A stretch of DNA of 64,000 bases from assembly GCF_002266855.1 (NCBI RefSeq), contig NZ_NGJN01000008.1:62001-126000 (forward strand), read 5' to 3'. A program made the translations under genes and the position numbers. The notes beneath the pieces were generated by a model that was not told the origin of the DNA, ran no database searches, and saw only the letters and a list, made by a program, of their open reading frames with translations. How positions within the stretch are numbered: the first letter of the stretch is position 1; each line of letters starts with the position of its first letter. Source of the DNA: Winogradskyella aurantia. GTDB taxonomy: Bacteria; Bacteroidota; Bacteroidia; Flavobacteriales; Flavobacteriaceae. This document shows positions 10,148-18,963 of this stretch, in pieces.

Positions 10148-10624
10148 TTAAAATCTAAAGTGTGAGAATGCCTTGTTTGCCTCTGCCATTTTGTGAGTAT
10201 CAACTCTTTTCTTAACAGCAGCACCTTCTTCCTTAGCAGCAGCTAAAACTTCTGCCGCTAATTTTTGAGCCATAGATTTCTCGTTTCTTTTACGAGCATA
10301 ACTAATCAGCCACTTCATAGCTGTAGAAACTTTCCTGTCAGGACGAATTTGCATAGGGATTTGAAAAGTTGCACCACCTACTCGGCGACTGCGCACTTCT
10401 ACGTGAGGCATCACGTTAGATAAGGCTTCTTTCCAAACTTCCAAAGCTGTTTTTTCCTCGTCATTCTTTTTCTCCTCAACGATATCAATCGCATCGTAGA
10501 ATACTTTAAACGCCACAGACTTCTTTCCGTCCCACATCATCATGTTAACGAAACGCGTCACTAACTGATCATTGAATTTTGGGTCTGGTAAAAGAGGCCT
10601 TTTTTTCGCTTGTCTTTTTCTCAT
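10148..10624 (-). CDS. rpsG: 30S ribosomal protein S7
   Basis: 158 residues starting [19 protein letters not shown], with [21 protein letters not shown] typical of S7. It nucleates folding of the 3' major domain of 16S rRNA and contacts E-site tRNA. It lies 23 nt downstream of rpsL. Confidence 0.98.
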   Translation of the reverse strand: MRKRQAKKRPLLPDPKFNDQLVTRFVNMMMWDGKKSVAFKVFYDAIDIVEEKKNDEEKTALEVWKEALSNVMPHVEVRSRRVGGATFQIPMQIRPDRKVSTAMKWLISYARKRNEKSMAQKLAAEVLAAAKEEGAAVKKRVDTHKMAEANKAFSHFRF

Positions 10625-10647
10625 GTCTTCTTCTTAAAGTTTTTTAA

Positions 10648-11022
10648 TTACTTCTTAGGGCGTTTGGCACCATACTTAGATCTTCGTTGGGTTCTTCCGG
10701 CTACACCTGCTGTATCCAAAGCACCACGAACGATGTGATATCTAACACCTGGTAAATCCTTTACCCTTCCACCTCTAACCAATACTATCGAGTGCTCTTG
10801 GAGATTGTGACCTTCACCACCGATGTATGCATTGACCTCGTTACCGTTTGTTAAACGAACCCTTGCTACCTTACGCATTGCTGAGTTAGGCTTTTTAGGT
10901 GTTGTTGTATAAACACGAGTACATACACCACGTCTTTGCGGACACGAATCCAAAGCAGCCGATTTACTCTTCTTGGTTATTTTGGCTCTTCCTTTTCGTA
11001 CTAATTGTGAAATTGTTGGCAT
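10648..11022 (-). CDS. rpsL: 30S ribosomal protein S12
   Basis: 124 residues. The decoding-centre loops are intact: [13 protein letters not shown] with lysine at residue 43, and [14 protein letters not shown]. Lys43 and the second loop are the residues changed in streptomycin-resistant mutants of other bacteria, so this allele looks wild-type. It is the promoter-proximal gene of the ribosomal cluster, with a strong consensus promoter 46-76 nt upstream. Confidence 0.98.
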   Translation of the reverse strand: MPTISQLVRKGRAKITKKSKSAALDSCPQRRGVCTRVYTTTPKKPNSAMRKVARVRLTNGNEVNAYIGGEGHNLQEHSIVLVRGGRVKDLPGVRYHIVRGALDTAGVAGRTQRRSKYGAKRPKK

Positions 11023-11067
11023 ATATTTTTACTATATAATTTTGATAACCCTCTCTTTTGAGGGCTG

Positions 11068-11098
11068 CAAAGGTAGAAATATATATTTATAATTCAAA
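11068..11098 (-). promoter_or_regulatory. Promoter of the rpsL ribosomal operon
   Basis: Reading on the minus strand, TTTG (11098-11095), a 19-nt spacer, then TACCTTTG (11075-11068). This matches the Bacteroidetes primary-sigma consensus TTTG-N19-TAnnTTTG exactly. The predicted transcription start is near 11061, giving a leader of roughly 40 nt before the rpsL ATG at 11022. Confidence 0.78.
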
Positions 11099-11210
11099 TA
11101 CTTGATAATTAATTTTTGAAAGAAATAAAACAATTGGTTTCCTGCAAATACAATTAGGTCTATTTTTACGTTACATTAAGAATGAAAATCAACACTATTT
11201 TATATCAGGT

Positions 11211-12890
11211 TTGAACCGCTGCACGATTATTTTTCTAATTCTTATTTTTCCTAATCTTAGTATAGGCCAAACCCTTTTACTCAATATAAAGACCGAAAAA
11301 AAAACAAACTCAATTATTATTGATTCTATAGGTTACGCCAAAAGATTCAACAACTATAACGCCCTAGAAAACGAAATAAATGAAATGGTTAATACCTTAT
11401 GGAGAAGTGGATACATTGATACCACTATTGAATCTATTGCCAAGTCCAATGACTCCATATTCGTGGCAAACCTGAGATTGGGTAAACCACTTAAGCGTAT
11501 CCAAATTTATTACGACAATAATTTTAATTCTGATTTATTGAAATTTATAAATCACAAACCGGGCGAGGGTTTCTTTGAATTGGCCATTAATGGTCTCGAA
11601 AACTCCTTAAATGAACTCAATTCAAAAATAGCCGAACTAGGTGACCCTTTTTCTTCACTGCAGCTTATTGAGATTGAAAAATACAATGACCTCCTTATTT
11701 CTGCGCGTCTCAAGATTGTGAGTAATCAAAAACGAAGAATTGATAAAATTGTAATTAAAGGCTACGAAAAATTCCCAAAATCTTATCTTAGATGGTTTTT
11801 AAAATTACAAAAAGGCAAATCCTTCAATTTAAATGAAATTAAGAAAAAGGTAGAACTTTTGGAAGACCTAAGGTTTGCTAAAAAAATAAAAGATCCGGAG
11901 GTGCTATTTACGTCAGACTCTACGACATTATATTTGTACATAGAAAAAAACAGAAGTAATAATTTTGATGGGTTTTTAGGGTTTGGAACCAATGAAAACA
12001 CAAATAAAATAGAATTCGACGGTTATTTAGACCTAAGACTTATCAATAACCTTAACTATGGAGAAACCTTAAATCTTTTTTATAAAAGTGATGAGATAGA
12101 TCAGCAAACCTTTAGAATTGATGCTGAGTTACCATATTTATTTAGGTCACCTGTTGGATTGCAAGTTGGGCTTAATATTTTTAGAAAAGACTCCACCTTT
12201 CTCAATGCCAGCCAATATGCCAAATTAAATTATCAAATAAATGCCCAACATAGAATTGGTGCAGGAATTAGTCTTACAAATTCTACTAACCTTTTAGAAA
12301 ACAATACAACTGTTTTAAATGACTACACCACTAATTATTATACTGTAAACTACAATTACACCAAACCTCAGTTTTATGACCCTTTGTTTCCTATTAATTT
12401 CTTGTTCGACTTTTCCTTTGGTATCGGCCGTAGAGAAAATGACTTTGGCAAACAGTCACAAAACATAGCCAGCCTCAATACATATAAGATTTTTGTCCTC
12501 AATAATAGAAACAATATTTTTTTGCGGGCCAATGGTGCCATGCTCACATCAGACGACTATTTTGATAATGAACTGTTTCGTTTTGGAGGTATTAATTCCA
12601 TAAGAGGTTTTGAGGAGAATAGCTTAGTAGCAAATATGTATGGGGTAATCAACACAGAATACAGGTATCGCTTGAGTCGCAGCGTATATGTCCACTCGGT
12701 TTTTGACGTAGCGTATTTTGAAAACGAACTAACAGATACTAAAGAGAAACTATTTGGTTTTGGATTTGGATTTGGATTACTCACAAACGCAGGACTATTC
12801 CGACTGAATTATTCTAGTGGCAAAACTGAGAATAGCCCTTTTAAATTATCTGACTCTAAAGTGCACATTAGTTTAACGGCGTCCTTTTAG
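11211..12890 (+). CDS. BamA/TamA-family outer-membrane beta-barrel protein
   Basis: 559 residues with an N-terminal signal peptide (hydrophobic IIFLILIFPNLSIGQ). A periplasmic region of POTRA-like repeats follows (for example RRIDKIVIKGYEKFPKSYL, around residues 170-190), then a C-terminal Omp85-type barrel. The loop-6 motif GINSIRGFEENSL (about residues 462-474) contains the RGF triad of the superfamily. It may assemble or translocate outer-membrane components; the substrate is unknown, and it is shorter than true BamA. The only sensible start is TTG at 11211, overlapping the TGA of a 10-codon ORF that begins at ATG 11182 (see findings). Confidence 0.8.
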   Translation: MNRCTIIFLILIFPNLSIGQTLLLNIKTEKKTNSIIIDSIGYAKRFNNYNALENEINEMVNTLWRSGYIDTTIESIAKSNDSIFVANLRLGKPLKRIQIYYDNNFNSDLLKFINHKPGEGFFELAINGLENSLNELNSKIAELGDPFSSLQLIEIEKYNDLLISARLKIVSNQKRRIDKIVIKGYEKFPKSYLRWFLKLQKGKSFNLNEIKKKVELLEDLRFAKKIKDPEVLFTSDSTTLYLYIEKNRSNNFDGFLGFGTNENTNKIEFDGYLDLRLINNLNYGETLNLFYKSDEIDQQTFRIDAELPYLFRSPVGLQVGLNIFRKDSTFLNASQYAKLNYQINAQHRIGAGISLTNSTNLLENNTTVLNDYTTNYYTVNYNYTKPQFYDPLFPINFLFDFSFGIGRRENDFGKQSQNIASLNTYKIFVLNNRNNIFLRANGAMLTSDDYFDNELFRFGGINSIRGFEENSLVANMYGVINTEYRYRLSRSVYVHSVFDVAYFENELTDTKEKLFGFGFGFGLLTNAGLFRLNYSSGKTENSPFKLSDSKVHISLTASF

Positions 12891-12910
12891 TTTTTCTCAT
12901 AATTTGTATT

Positions 12911-12918
12911 TAGGTTTG
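12911..12918 (+). promoter_or_regulatory. -7 promoter element upstream of the arylsulfotransferase-like gene
   Basis: TAGGTTTG matches TAnnTTTG exactly and ends 15 nt before the ATG at 12934. An upstream T-rich segment near 12886 is only a weak -33 match. It would give this gene its own short-leader transcript. Confidence 0.45.
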
Positions 12919-12933
12919 TAAAAAAATCTAAAA

Positions 12934-14565
12934 ATGAGAAAGACATTTGTAAAAATCATTGCAATTGCATCGCTTTGGTTTTCTCATGGCCAAGATAATA
13001 CGATAGGAACCATCAGTTTAACAGAAGATGCTTATGAAGGCCTAACCTTAATCACGGTTAACCAAAAGACCTATCTATTTGATAATTGTGGTCAAGTGAT
13101 TAACGAATGGACAAGTCAATATCTACCTGGAGTTTCGGTGTATTTACTTCCAAATGGCAATCTCTTAAGGCCAGGTAGGTTAAATGATGGTAGTAGCAAT
13201 ATAGGTTTTGGCGGACAAGGAGGTATCGTTGAATTGTTTGACTGGGAGGGCAACCTTATTTGGTCATTCACAGATAATTCAATGGAATCCCGACAACATC
13301 ATGATGTTTACCCAATGCCCAATGGAAACGTATTGATTTTAGCTGTTACGGTAGTAAATGCCGCCGATGCCATCCAAGCGGGACGAAATCCTGACTTATT
13401 AATTGATAATGAAATTTATAATGAACGTATTTATGAAGTTGAGCCTGTTGGTGCGAATGGTGGCAATGTTGTTTGGGAATGGAATGCTATTGATCACCTT
13501 ATACAGGATTTTGATGCTACAAAAGATAACTTTGGTGTAGTACAAGACAATCCACAAAAAATTGACTTTAACTTTTTAAATGGCTTTGAACCCGAAAATA
13601 ATTGGCTGCACATTAACTCTATCCAATACGATGAGGAATTTGATCAAATTGTCATAAGCTCAAGGCGTTTTAGTGAACTTTGGGTCATAGATCACAATAC
13701 AACCACTGCAGAGGCTACCGGAACTGCTGGTGACCTTCTTTACAGATGGGGAAATCCTCAAGCCTATCGACAGGGTACGTCTGGTAATAGAGTACTTTAT
13801 GCTCAACATACACCGTACTATATTCCTTCAGGATTACCTAATGAGAGAAAAATTATGGTATTCAATAATGGCTTCGGACGCTTACCTCTTTATTCTGAAG
13901 TAATGATAATAGATCCTCCTGTAGATGCAAATGGCAGCTATACCTATACGCCAGGGACCTCTTATTTACCTGAAAGTCCAGAGTATACATTCCCAGAAAC
14001 ACCTCCAACAGAGGATTCAGAATTTTATTCTGCCATTATCAGCAACGCACAACAATTGCCTAATGGAAATATATTGGTTAACGAGGGTAGAGAGGCGATT
14101 TTTTTTGAACTTGACAGCAACAACAATGAAGTTTGGAGGTATGTGAACCCTATTAGCAATGCTGATGGGTCTTCATATGAACAGGGCGGGCCACCGCCTA
14201 TCAACAGTTTTACATTTAGAGCAATAAAATATGGCTTTGATTATCCTGCTTTTGTTGGCAGGGACCTTACACCTGGACCACCCTTAGAAACCAATCCTAA
14301 TCTCACCGCATGTCTTGACGTGTTGAATGTTGACGACTTTACAAATATTGAAATGTCGGTATATCCAAATCCCAGTCATAATTTTATAACTGTAAGTTAT
14401 GATGGCACAATTGACAAAATTGAAGTCTTCGCGGTAAATGGCGTGAAAGTGGCAGAGTTTGGGGCCACTAATACAGTCAATATCGAAGATTTAACTAAAG
14501 GAATATACTTTATAAAGGTTTGGTTTGGGGGTCGTTCCCAAAACATGAAGATAATAAAAGATTAA
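12934..14565 (+). CDS. Secreted arylsulfotransferase-like beta-propeller protein with T9SS type A sorting domain
   Basis: 543 residues. A signal peptide (residues 1-19, cleaved after SHG) precedes a body with arylsulfate sulfotransferase features: repeated PNGN blades (LLPNGNLLRPGR; HHDVYPMPNGNVLIL; LPNGNILVNEGR) and the WLHINSIQYDEEFDQIVISS segment, in which the histidine corresponds to a conserved active-site region of that family. The last ~75 residues (VYPNPSHNFITV to GIYFIKVW and a KIIKD end) form a T9SS type A sorting domain, so the protein should cross the outer membrane through the gliding-associated secretion system. True sulfotransfer activity is not shown; similar propellers can have other roles. 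Confidence 0.8.
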   Translation: MRKTFVKIIAIASLWFSHGQDNTIGTISLTEDAYEGLTLITVNQKTYLFDNCGQVINEWTSQYLPGVSVYLLPNGNLLRPGRLNDGSSNIGFGGQGGIVELFDWEGNLIWSFTDNSMESRQHHDVYPMPNGNVLILAVTVVNAADAIQAGRNPDLLIDNEIYNERIYEVEPVGANGGNVVWEWNAIDHLIQDFDATKDNFGVVQDNPQKIDFNFLNGFEPENNWLHINSIQYDEEFDQIVISSRRFSELWVIDHNTTTAEATGTAGDLLYRWGNPQAYRQGTSGNRVLYAQHTPYYIPSGLPNERKIMVFNNGFGRLPLYSEVMIIDPPVDANGSYTYTPGTSYLPESPEYTFPETPPTEDSEFYSAIISNAQQLPNGNILVNEGREAIFFELDSNNNEVWRYVNPISNADGSSYEQGGPPPINSFTFRAIKYGFDYPAFVGRDLTPGPPLETNPNLTACLDVLNVDDFTNIEMSVYPNPSHNFITVSYDGTIDKIEVFAVNGVKVAEFGATNTVNIEDLTKGIYFIKVWFGGRSQNMKIIKD

Positions 14566-14626
14566 ACTTTTTTTTGAATAAAAATTTACGTCGCAATTAC
14601 AATTTCGGTTTAAAAATTAAATTTAA

Positions 14627-15364
14627 ATGGATAAAGACACTACCATTTTTGGAATACACTCTATTATTGAAGCAATAAAATCTGATAAAACCATCGACAA
14701 GGTGTTTATTCAAAAAGGGTTAAGGGGTGAGTTATTTCATGAGCTCGAGAAACTTCTCAGGGCAAAAGGCATTAATTCCTCATATGTTCCTGTGGAGAAA
14801 CTCAATCGTCTATCAAAAGGAGGAAATCACCAGGGTGCTGCTGCCCAAATTTCACCGATTGAATTTCATAACATTGACGATTTGGTTATGGCTTCATTAG
14901 AGAGCGACAGAATGCCATTATTTCTATTATTGGATCAAATTAGCGATGTAAGAAATTTTGGAGCTATTGTAAGAACTGCTGAATGCACCGGCGTGTCGGG
15001 AATCATTATTCAAAAAAAAGGTGGCGCCCCTATTAATGGAGACACCATTAAAACCAGTGCTGGTGCCATATTTAAAATTCCCATCTGTAAAGTAGACCAT
15101 ATAAAAGATGCTGTGTTCCACATGCAATCTTCGGGCATAAAAGTTATTGCTGCTACTGAAAAAGCCGATGACTATTTGTACGACTTATCCTTTAAGGAAC
15201 CTTGTGCAATTATTATGGGTTCTGAAGGTAAGGGTATAAATCCATCCGTGTTAAAAGTTGTTGATGAAAAAGCCAAGCTTCCCATTTTGGGAGATATTGC
15301 ATCTTTAAATGTCTCTGTTGCTTGCGGTGCCTTCTTATATGAAGTTATGAGACAACGTCTTTAA
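14627..15364 (+). CDS. rlmB: 23S rRNA (guanosine-2'-O)-methyltransferase, RlmB/TrmH (SpoU) family
   Basis: 245 residues. The N-terminal substrate-binding domain (FGIHSIIEAIKS) precedes the SPOUT catalytic domain with all three motifs: LDQISDVRNFGAIVRTAE around residues 104-121, IIMGSEGKGI, and LNVSVACGAFLYEVMRQR at the end. RlmB methylates G2251 of 23S rRNA in E. coli. SpoU enzymes are hard to separate by sequence alone, but length and the N-terminal domain fit RlmB. The gene ends 4 nt inside the convergent rhomboid gene. Confidence 0.88.
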   Translation: MDKDTTIFGIHSIIEAIKSDKTIDKVFIQKGLRGELFHELEKLLRAKGINSSYVPVEKLNRLSKGGNHQGAAAQISPIEFHNIDDLVMASLESDRMPLFLLLDQISDVRNFGAIVRTAECTGVSGIIIQKKGGAPINGDTIKTSAGAIFKIPICKVDHIKDAVFHMQSSGIKVIAATEKADDYLYDLSFKEPCAIIMGSEGKGINPSVLKVVDEKAKLPILGDIASLNVSVACGAFLYEVMRQRL

Positions 15365-16089
15365 TCCTTATTTTCTTTAAAAATATATTTTACGTCGGTA
15401 GTGTCCTCAGTTTTAGAATCTTCATCTTGAAGATGTTCAATGAAATTGCCATTTTCATCAAAATGACGCATGAACGGATCATCTTCCTCATTATAATTGG
15501 GTTTTTCCCAATGATACCGCTCTGGCTTTGCCACGCGCTTTCTGAAAATAATCGCAAAAATCAAACCTGTTATTAAACCACTGAGATGACCCTCCCAGCT
15601 CATACCGTCTTTTATTGGAAAGACATACCAAATCAAACTGCCGTAAAGAAAAATTACAATTAAGGATAGCGCTATTAGCCTATAGTGTTTGGCAAAAATA
15701 CCTTTAAAAAAAATAAAACTTACCAGAACATAAATTAACCCACTAGCGCCAATATGATTTCCCTTTGATGCGATTAACCAAGTAAAAAACCCTGAAACTA
15801 AGATGCCATAAAAGATAACCTTCCATGCAATTTTATTGTAAAAGTAAAACAAAGCCAGAGACAAGACAAAAAGAGGAATTGAGTTATTATACAGATGCTC
15901 TATATCACCATGAATGAAGGGACTCGTAAACACCCCTAAGAGACCTTCTAATTTATGTGGTCTAATACCAAGGGATTTGATACCATAGTCAACTCTTACC
16001 TGATACCAAAAGACGAGCCAAACCATAAAAAGCATCAGGAGCGGATAGGCTATAACACTATTGGAATATTTAAATTGTTGAGTAGACAT
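15361..16089 (-). CDS. Rhomboid-family intramembrane serine protease
   Basis: 242 residues with about six transmembrane segments. The catalytic dyad is visible: Ser116 in GASG and His168 in WEGHLSG. The rhomboid loop motif HGDIEHLYNN (residues 60-69) is also intact. The C-terminal ~60 residues are a charged cytosolic tail (YNEEDDPFMRHFDENG). Rhomboids cleave transmembrane helices of substrate proteins; no substrate can be inferred here. It is transcribed towards rlmB. Confidence 0.9.
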   Translation of the reverse strand: MSTQQFKYSNSVIAYPLLMLFMVWLVFWYQVRVDYGIKSLGIRPHKLEGLLGVFTSPFIHGDIEHLYNNSIPLFVLSLALFYFYNKIAWKVIFYGILVSGFFTWLIASKGNHIGASGLIYVLVSFIFFKGIFAKHYRLIALSLIVIFLYGSLIWYVFPIKDGMSWEGHLSGLITGLIFAIIFRKRVAKPERYHWEKPNYNEEDDPFMRHFDENGNFIEHLQDEDSKTEDTTDVKYIFKENKD

Positions 16090-16187
16090 GTATGTAATAT
16101 GTATTCAAAATCGCTTCCAATGTACAAAAGCATGCAATATTGTCATAACTACTAATAACCTTATCCGTATTAATCATAGACATTTTG

Positions 16188-16195
16188 TAATTTTG
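16188..16195 (+). promoter_or_regulatory. Possible -7 element abutting the rarA start
   Basis: TAATTTTG matches TAnnTTTG but ends only 4 nt before the rarA ATG at 16200. If used, it would place the transcription start at or after the annotated start codon, implying a leaderless mRNA. A clear -33 element is not seen, so chance is possible. Confidence 0.3.
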
Positions 16196-16199
16196 AAAC

Positions 16200-17477
16200 A
16201 TGAACATTCCCTTAGCAGAGCGACTTAGGCCTAAAAGTCTAGATGACTATTTGAGTCAACAACATCTGGTTGGGACTCATGGTATATTGTCACAACAACT
16301 TAAAAGTGGTGTAATCCCATCAATGATTTTCTGGGGCCCACCTGGAATTGGCAAAACCACATTGGCTAATATCATTGCCAATGAATCTGAACGTCCTTTT
16401 TATAAACTAAGTGCCATTAATTCAGGCGTAAAAGATATAAGGGAAGTTATTGATAGAGTAAAGAAGAGCGGTGGCCTATTTACATCAAAAAACCCAATTC
16501 TTTTTATAGATGAGATTCATCGATTTAGTAAATCCCAACAAGATTCACTTTTAGAGGCTGTTGAAAAGGGTTGGATAACCCTAATTGGCGCCACGACTGA
16601 AAACCCCAGTTTTGAAGTCATCTCTGCATTATTGTCCAGATGCCAAGTTTATACTTTAAACCCATTCAGTAAAATAGATTTAGAGGCTTTATTGCAGCGT
16701 GCTCTTCAAAAAGATACCCTTTTGTCCAAACGACATATTGAACTGAAAGAAACAGACGCGCTATTAAGATTATCTGGGGGTGATGCGCGTAAGTTGTTGA
16801 ATATTTTTGAGCTATTAGTGAACTCTTTTGACGATGACCCAATTGTTATAACGAACGATATGGTCATGCAAAAAGTTCAAGATAAAACGGTACGTTATGA
16901 TAAGACAGGTGATCAGCATTATGATATCGTTTCAGCGTTTATAAAATCCATTAGAGGAAGTGACCCAAACGCTGCGGTGTATTATTTAGCACGAATGATT
17001 GAAGGTGGCGAAGATGTTAAATTCATAGCTAGACGACTGTTGATTCTCGCCAGTGAAGATATTGGCAATGCCAATCCTACTGCACTGGTTATAGCCAATA
17101 ACACGTTTCAGGCGGTGTCCGTCATTGGCCATCCTGAATCAAGAATTATTCTTAGTCAATGTGCTACCTATTTAGCCAGTTCACCCAAAAGCAATGCATC
17201 ATATAATGCCATTAACAAAGCGCAGCAACTCGTAAAGCAAACCGGTGATCTTTCAATTCCGCTTTCCATACGCAACTCACCGACACAACTTATGAAAGAA
17301 TTGGGGTATGGTGAAGACTATAAATATGCCCATGACTACGAAAATAACTTCGCAGAACATGAATTTATGCCAGAGGAGCTTATTAATACGACTCTATATA
17401 ACCCTGGAAATAATAGCAGGGAACAGGCACAACGCAACTATTTGAAATCGCTTTGGAAAGAAAAATATGGCTATTAA
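16200..17477 (+). CDS. rarA: Replication-associated recombination protein A (RarA/MgsA), AAA+ ATPase
   Basis: 425 residues. The N-terminus ([18 protein letters not shown]) is diagnostic of the RarA/WRNIP1 family. Walker [10 protein letters not shown] is at residues 46-54 and Walker [10 protein letters not shown] near residue 101. The C-terminal tetramerisation region includes [21 protein letters not shown]. RarA acts at stalled replication forks and clamp-loader-like structures. It ends 4 nt into the convergent gene at 17474. Confidence 0.95.
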   Translation: MNIPLAERLRPKSLDDYLSQQHLVGTHGILSQQLKSGVIPSMIFWGPPGIGKTTLANIIANESERPFYKLSAINSGVKDIREVIDRVKKSGGLFTSKNPILFIDEIHRFSKSQQDSLLEAVEKGWITLIGATTENPSFEVISALLSRCQVYTLNPFSKIDLEALLQRALQKDTLLSKRHIELKETDALLRLSGGDARKLLNIFELLVNSFDDDPIVITNDMVMQKVQDKTVRYDKTGDQHYDIVSAFIKSIRGSDPNAAVYYLARMIEGGEDVKFIARRLLILASEDIGNANPTALVIANNTFQAVSVIGHPESRIILSQCATYLASSPKSNASYNAINKAQQLVKQTGDLSIPLSIRNSPTQLMKELGYGEDYKYAHDYENNFAEHEFMPEELINTTLYNPGNNSREQAQRNYLKSLWKEKYGY

Positions 17478-18274
17478 AACTCAATATTTAGCTCTTTTTC
17501 AATTGTAGTTTTACCATCGTTTTCAGAATAAATCCATTTGCCATCCTTCTTAAAAACTGTGGCAGTCTTTCCCTTAACCATAAATACATTTTCGGCTGAT
17601 GTTTTCAACAATATCATAACAACTTCCGGAACCGTATTTACGACTTGATATCCTTCAGGTATAGCTTGCGCATAGTAAACTATGCTTTGGCTCAATTGAG
17701 ATTTACTTTCAGCCTTTCTAGTTTCGCTGCCAGTTAAATTGGCTCCTTGAATTAATTTAGATTTTGTTTGTATTGATTCTTCTTGTTGAATTACCTGATT
17801 GCTCGTCTTAACGTTCCCAGCTTCATTATTTACCTTTTGCATTGGTTCATACCTATAATTTAAACCCATAAAACTTTCAAATGCTTCCCTTACAGCTTCA
17901 TTATAGGCCTGCTTATGATCTTTTTTCTTAGATTCACCAACCTTCGACAACATTACTTCTTTTCCCTTACAATTCAGCAAGGATATTTGCATTCTATTCT
18001 TTAAAAAGCCACCCTCTATCTTATTAACATCAACATAAAGTGCCAAACACCTATCCTTAAATAAATCTTCTGGTAGTTTTTCCTCATCAAAATAAACATT
18101 AAACCCTTCCTCTTTGAATAGGTAACGCACCAAGGTATTCAATCTCCAAGCATCTTTTCCATTTGAAAATTCCCATTGAAGCGGCACGACCAAATATTTA
18201 TAATTATTGATGCTTTTTTGTGCAAACGTTGATAAGGTTGTTAGAAAGACGGTTAAAATTATTATTTTCTTCAT
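17474..18274 (-). CDS. Exported protein of unknown function
   Basis: 266 residues with a clear signal peptide (MKKIIILTVFLTTLSTFAQ). The body has two parts: residues 20-150, a mixed alpha/beta region (KYLVVPLQWEF, RYLFKEEGFNVYFDEE), and after a polar Gln/Ser/Lys-rich linker (about 155-200) a C-terminal region ending FKKDGKWIYSENDGKTTIEKE. I recognise no catalytic motif or known family. It is the last gene of the radC operon, its ATG overlapping the preceding stop by 1 nt, and is probably periplasmic. Confidence 0.7.
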   Translation of the reverse strand: MKKIIILTVFLTTLSTFAQKSINNYKYLVVPLQWEFSNGKDAWRLNTLVRYLFKEEGFNVYFDEEKLPEDLFKDRCLALYVDVNKIEGGFLKNRMQISLLNCKGKEVMLSKVGESKKKDHKQAYNEAVREAFESFMGLNYRYEPMQKVNNEAGNVKTSNQVIQQEESIQTKSKLIQGANLTGSETRKAESKSQLSQSIVYYAQAIPEGYQVVNTVPEVVMILLKTSAENVFMVKGKTATVFKKDGKWIYSENDGKTTIEKELNIEF

Positions 18275-18963
18275 TAGAGATAATTTTTTAATTCTTCTAA
18301 ATGTGAAATTGTTGTGATATCGTCAAACAAGTTCTGCATTTCACCATTATTGAACAAAATACCGCTCATACCAACTTTATGGGCCCCTTCAATATCAGCC
18401 TCAAGACTATCACCTATCATGATACTTTCTTTTGGATCGGCCTTTGCTAATTCTAAGGCAAATTTAAATATTTTTGGGTTGGGTTTTTTTACACCTACCA
18501 TTTCAGAATTGGTAATCGTTTTAAAATAATGCTTAATTTCTGAATTGGTCATTTTTCGCTCTTGGGCCTCTTCAAAACCATTGGTAATGATATGTAATTC
18601 ATATTTTTGCCTTAAATACTCCAAGATGTCTTTGGTGCCATCAAAGAGATGTTTAAAAGTAGTCAAGTGACCTATGTAATCTACAGACAGTTTATTTATA
18701 GTCTCATCATCAACTTTAAACTCTAAATAGTCAAAAGCCTCTTTTAATCTTCCGTAACGCAAATCTGGTTTTGAAACTCGTTCCTCTCTGTAAAGCTTCC
18801 AGTATTTCAAATTTATGGGTTTGTAGACCTCTAAAAATTCATTCAGGTTGATATCAAGCCTATGGACTTCAAAAATTTTCTTGAATGTTAGTCCAGAATT
18901 TCTGTCAAAATCCCATAAGGTGTGATCTAAATCAAAAAATACGTGCTTTATAGTCTTCTTCAT
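18274..18963 (-). CDS. yjjG: HAD-superfamily noncanonical pyrimidine nucleotidase, YjjG family
   Basis: 229 residues. HAD motif I FFDLDHTLWDF supplies the nucleophilic and acid/base aspartates (residues 10 and 12). Motif II is IITNGFEEAQ, and the later motifs are GVKKPNPKIF and MIGDSLEADIEGA. YjjG-type enzymes dephosphorylate damaged or non-standard pyrimidine nucleotides, guarding nucleotide pools. Start and stop overlap both neighbours (ATGA upstream, 1 nt downstream), indicating translational coupling. Confidence 0.85.
   Translation of the reverse strand: MKKTIKHVFFDLDHTLWDFDRNSGLTFKKIFEVHRLDINLNEFLEVYKPINLKYWKLYREERVSKPDLRYGRLKEAFDYLEFKVDDETINKLSVDYIGHLTTFKHLFDGTKDILEYLRQKYELHIITNGFEEAQERKMTNSEIKHYFKTITNSEMVGVKKPNPKIFKFALELAKADPKESIMIGDSLEADIEGAHKVGMSGILFNNGEMQNLFDDITTISHLEELKNYL

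Noticed and set aside
11049..11064. Hairpin CCCTC-AAAAGA-GAGGG just downstream of the rpsL promoter
   Set aside because: The predicted transcription start falls inside its first arm, so it may not be fully transcribed; too uncertain to call.
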